Of a stretch of 15,665 bases of DNA, positions 14,182 through 15,665 are shown in pieces (within the stretch, counting starts at the first letter, position 1; the number at the start of each line of letters is the position of its first letter). The notes below the pieces were generated by a model. The model had not been told where the DNA came from, ran no database searches, and was given only the letters and a program-made list of their open reading frames with translations. A program made the position numbers and the translations under genes. This DNA comes from an uncultured Haemophilus sp. (lineage in GTDB: Bacteria; Pseudomonadota; Gammaproteobacteria; Enterobacterales; Pasteurellaceae). Where the stretch lies: positions 1 to 15,665 of the forward strand of contig CAJLFU010000039.1 in assembly GCA_905205995.1 (NCBI GenBank), written 5' to 3'.

Positions 14182-14881
14182 TTGGTTAGCCAGCCTTCCA
14201 TTTATGACCACAGAACGAGCTGATTATGTAATCAGCTCGTTTTGGCCTATGATGGAAGGGGCAATTTTATATACGATTCCTCTTGCTGTCATTTCCTTCT
14301 TTTGCGGTTTATTCATTGCAGTCATAGTGGCTGTGATTTGCACATTACCGCATCCCAATTTAATGACCAAAATTCTGCAGGGCATTTGTCGCACTTATAT
14401 TTCAATTATTCGCGGCACGCCAATGTTGGTGCAGATCTTCATTATTTTCTACGGTTTACCTGAAGTCGGTATCAAACTTGAGCCTTTCCCAACCGCGATT
14501 ATTGCATTCTCCATTAATATTGGTGCTTATGCAGCTGAAACAGTGAGGGCCTCTATTCTTGCGATTCCTAAAGGTCAATGGGAAGCCTCTTATGCGATAG
14601 GCATGAATTACACACAAGCTTTCGTGCGTACCATTATGCCGCAAGCTTTACGTATTTCCGTCCCTTCGCTATCAAACACATTCATTAGCACAGTGAAAGA
14701 TACGTCTCTTGCTTCACTCGTTTGGATCGCTGAATTATTCCGTGTGGCGCAAAACATCACGGCTGAAAACTATGAATTTATTTTAATTTATAGTGAAGCA
14801 GCTCTCATTTATTGGGTATTCTGTTTTGTGCTGTCGATGGGGCAAACCCGTTTAGAAAGACGCCTTTCTCGCCATTTATAA
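14165..14881 (+). CDS. Amino-acid (probably cystine) ABC transporter, permease
   Basis: Membrane subunit of a polar amino acid importer of the HisM/GlnP type, 238 residues from the ATG at 14165. It overlaps the binding-protein gene by 17 bases, with no clear ribosome site, so coupled translation is likely. A TTG two codons earlier is a possible alternative start. About five membrane helices are seen. The cytoplasmic EAA loop that docks on the ATPase reads EASYAIGMNYTQAFVRTIMPQ across two turns (140-160). RGTPMLVQIFIIFYGLPE, AYAAETVRASILAIPKGQWE and SNTFISTVKDTSLAS are hallmarks of the family. By recollection it is nearer to B. subtilis TcyB than to E. coli TcyL (YecS), for example in YTIPLAVISF. 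The substrate is inferred. Confidence 0.92.
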   Translation: MTLLNNWLASLPFMTTERADYVISSFWPMMEGAILYTIPLAVISFFCGLFIAVIVAVICTLPHPNLMTKILQGICRTYISIIRGTPMLVQIFIIFYGLPEVGIKLEPFPTAIIAFSINIGAYAAETVRASILAIPKGQWEASYAIGMNYTQAFVRTIMPQALRISVPSLSNTFISTVKDTSLASLVWIAELFRVAQNITAENYEFILIYSEAALIYWVFCFVLSMGQTRLERRLSRHL

Positions 14882-14890
14882 GGACTGGTT

Positions 14891-15661
14891 ATGTTAAAAG
14901 TCACGAATATTCAGAAAAGTTTTAATGGCCACCATGTATTAAAAGGCATCGATTTTGAAATTAATAAAGGTGAAGTGGTTGCTATTCTGGGTCCGTCAGG
15001 TTCAGGCAAAACGACCTTTTTACGCTGTTTAAATTTGCTCGAACGTCCTGAAAAAGGGGTATTAGCATTTACCGATGGAAGCTTAACTATTGATTTCAGC
15101 AAAAAGATCAGCAAAGCCGATGAACTAAAATTGCGTCGACGCTCCTCAATGGTGTTCCAACAATACAATCTCTTTCCCCATCGCACAGCACTCGAAAATG
15201 TGATGGAGGGCATGGTAGTTGTGCAAAAACAACCGAAAGAGGTTGCACATGAAAAAGCCTTGGCATTATTGGAAAAAGTTGGTTTAAAAGCAAAAGCGGA
15301 TTTATATCCCTCTCAACTTTCTGGTGGTCAACAGCAACGAGTAGGAATTGCCCGAGCTTTAGCCGTTAAACCCGATATTATCTTGTTAGATGAGCCCACT
15401 TCAGCCCTCGATCCAGAACTCGTCGGTGAAGTGTTACAAGCACTCAAAATGCTCGCGCAAGAAGGTTGGACAATGATTATCGTCACCCATGAATTGAATT
15501 TTGCCAAAGATGTGGCAGATCGTGTGATTCTCATGGAAAATGGTCAGGTTGTTGAGCAAAATACCGCGGTTGAATTCTTCAGTCGTCCACAGCAAGATCG
15601 CACCAAACAATTCCTATTGCAAGCTAAAATGCCAATGGAATTCGAAGATTATTGTATTTAA
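14891..15661 (+). CDS. Amino-acid (probably cystine) ABC transporter, ATP-binding protein
   Basis: Cytoplasmic ATPase powering the importer, 256 residues, complete with its stop five bases from the window end. AAGGA precedes the ATG, nine bases after the permease stop. Walker A is GPSGSGKT (34-41), the Q-loop FQQYNLFPH (89-97), the signature LSGGQQQR (143-150), Walker B IILLDEPT (163-170) with the catalytic glutamate E168, the D-loop SALDPELVGE, and the H-loop H200 in VTHE. A segment before the Q-loop (DFSKKISKADELKLRRRSS, 68-86) resembles B. subtilis TcyC as I remember it and is less like E. coli TcyN. All catalytic residues are present. It closes the three-gene transporter operon. Confidence 0.94.
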   Translation: MLKVTNIQKSFNGHHVLKGIDFEINKGEVVAILGPSGSGKTTFLRCLNLLERPEKGVLAFTDGSLTIDFSKKISKADELKLRRRSSMVFQQYNLFPHRTALENVMEGMVVVQKQPKEVAHEKALALLEKVGLKAKADLYPSQLSGGQQQRVGIARALAVKPDIILLDEPTSALDPELVGEVLQALKMLAQEGWTMIIVTHELNFAKDVADRVILMENGQVVEQNTAVEFFSRPQQDRTKQFLLQAKMPMEFEDYCI

Positions 15662-15665
15662 TCAA

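Noticed and set aside
1..15665. A mobile element, CRISPR array, phage or new defence system
   Set aside because: Every gene except the small membrane protein belongs to a known core family, intergenic gaps are short, and no transposase, integrase, spaced repeats or terminal repeats were seen.

Overview
The window looks like chromosomal core DNA from the Haemophilus side of the Pasteurellaceae. The direct clue is the 9-mer uptake signal sequence AAGTGCGGT (or its complement ACCGCACTT), seen ten times in 15.7 kb. Most copies are followed by the A/T-rich segments of the extended Haemophilus-type signal. The AT-rich bases and the gene content fit Haemophilus or a close relative. From memory, the gene groups resemble blocks of H. 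influenzae Rd (rpoD-dnaG-rpsU-tsaD-tdk-tyrP; ligA-zipA-cysZ-cysK; an amino-acid ABC transporter), but I recall them at separate places there. A relative such as H. parainfluenzae is therefore possible. The species cannot be fixed from this window.

Layout. (1) 18-4114, minus strand: the macromolecular synthesis operon rpsU-dnaG-rpoD, with a leaky-looking hairpin between rpsU and dnaG. (2) 4333-7445, plus strand: tsaD, a 78-residue two-helix membrane protein of unknown role, tdk and tyrP, tightly packed and closed by a clear terminator. (3) 7446-8149: a lone periplasmic YgiW/BOF-fold protein gene. Its upstream region carries two near-identical, oppositely oriented PmrA/QseB-type boxes and an extended -10, and the gene ends in a terminator built from two inverted uptake signals. 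(4) 8172-11292, minus strand: zipA then ligA, with a hairpin in the gap. (5) 11463-15661, plus strand: cysZ, cysK, and a three-gene amino-acid ABC importer that most resembles cystine (TcyABC) systems.

How the genes work together. The left block makes the S21 ribosomal protein, primase and housekeeping sigma factor, facing the tRNA t6A modification enzyme and thymidine salvage. The right block reads as a sulfur and cysteine module: sulfate entry (CysZ), cysteine synthesis (CysK) and probable cystine import. ZipA and LigA serve division and DNA joining.

I found no mobile element, CRISPR array, rRNA or tRNA gene, phage gene, or recognisable new defence or toxin system. No gap between genes exceeds 300 bases. 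The most unusual items are the regulatory region of the orphan ygiW-like gene and the uncharacterised small membrane protein between tsaD and tdk.
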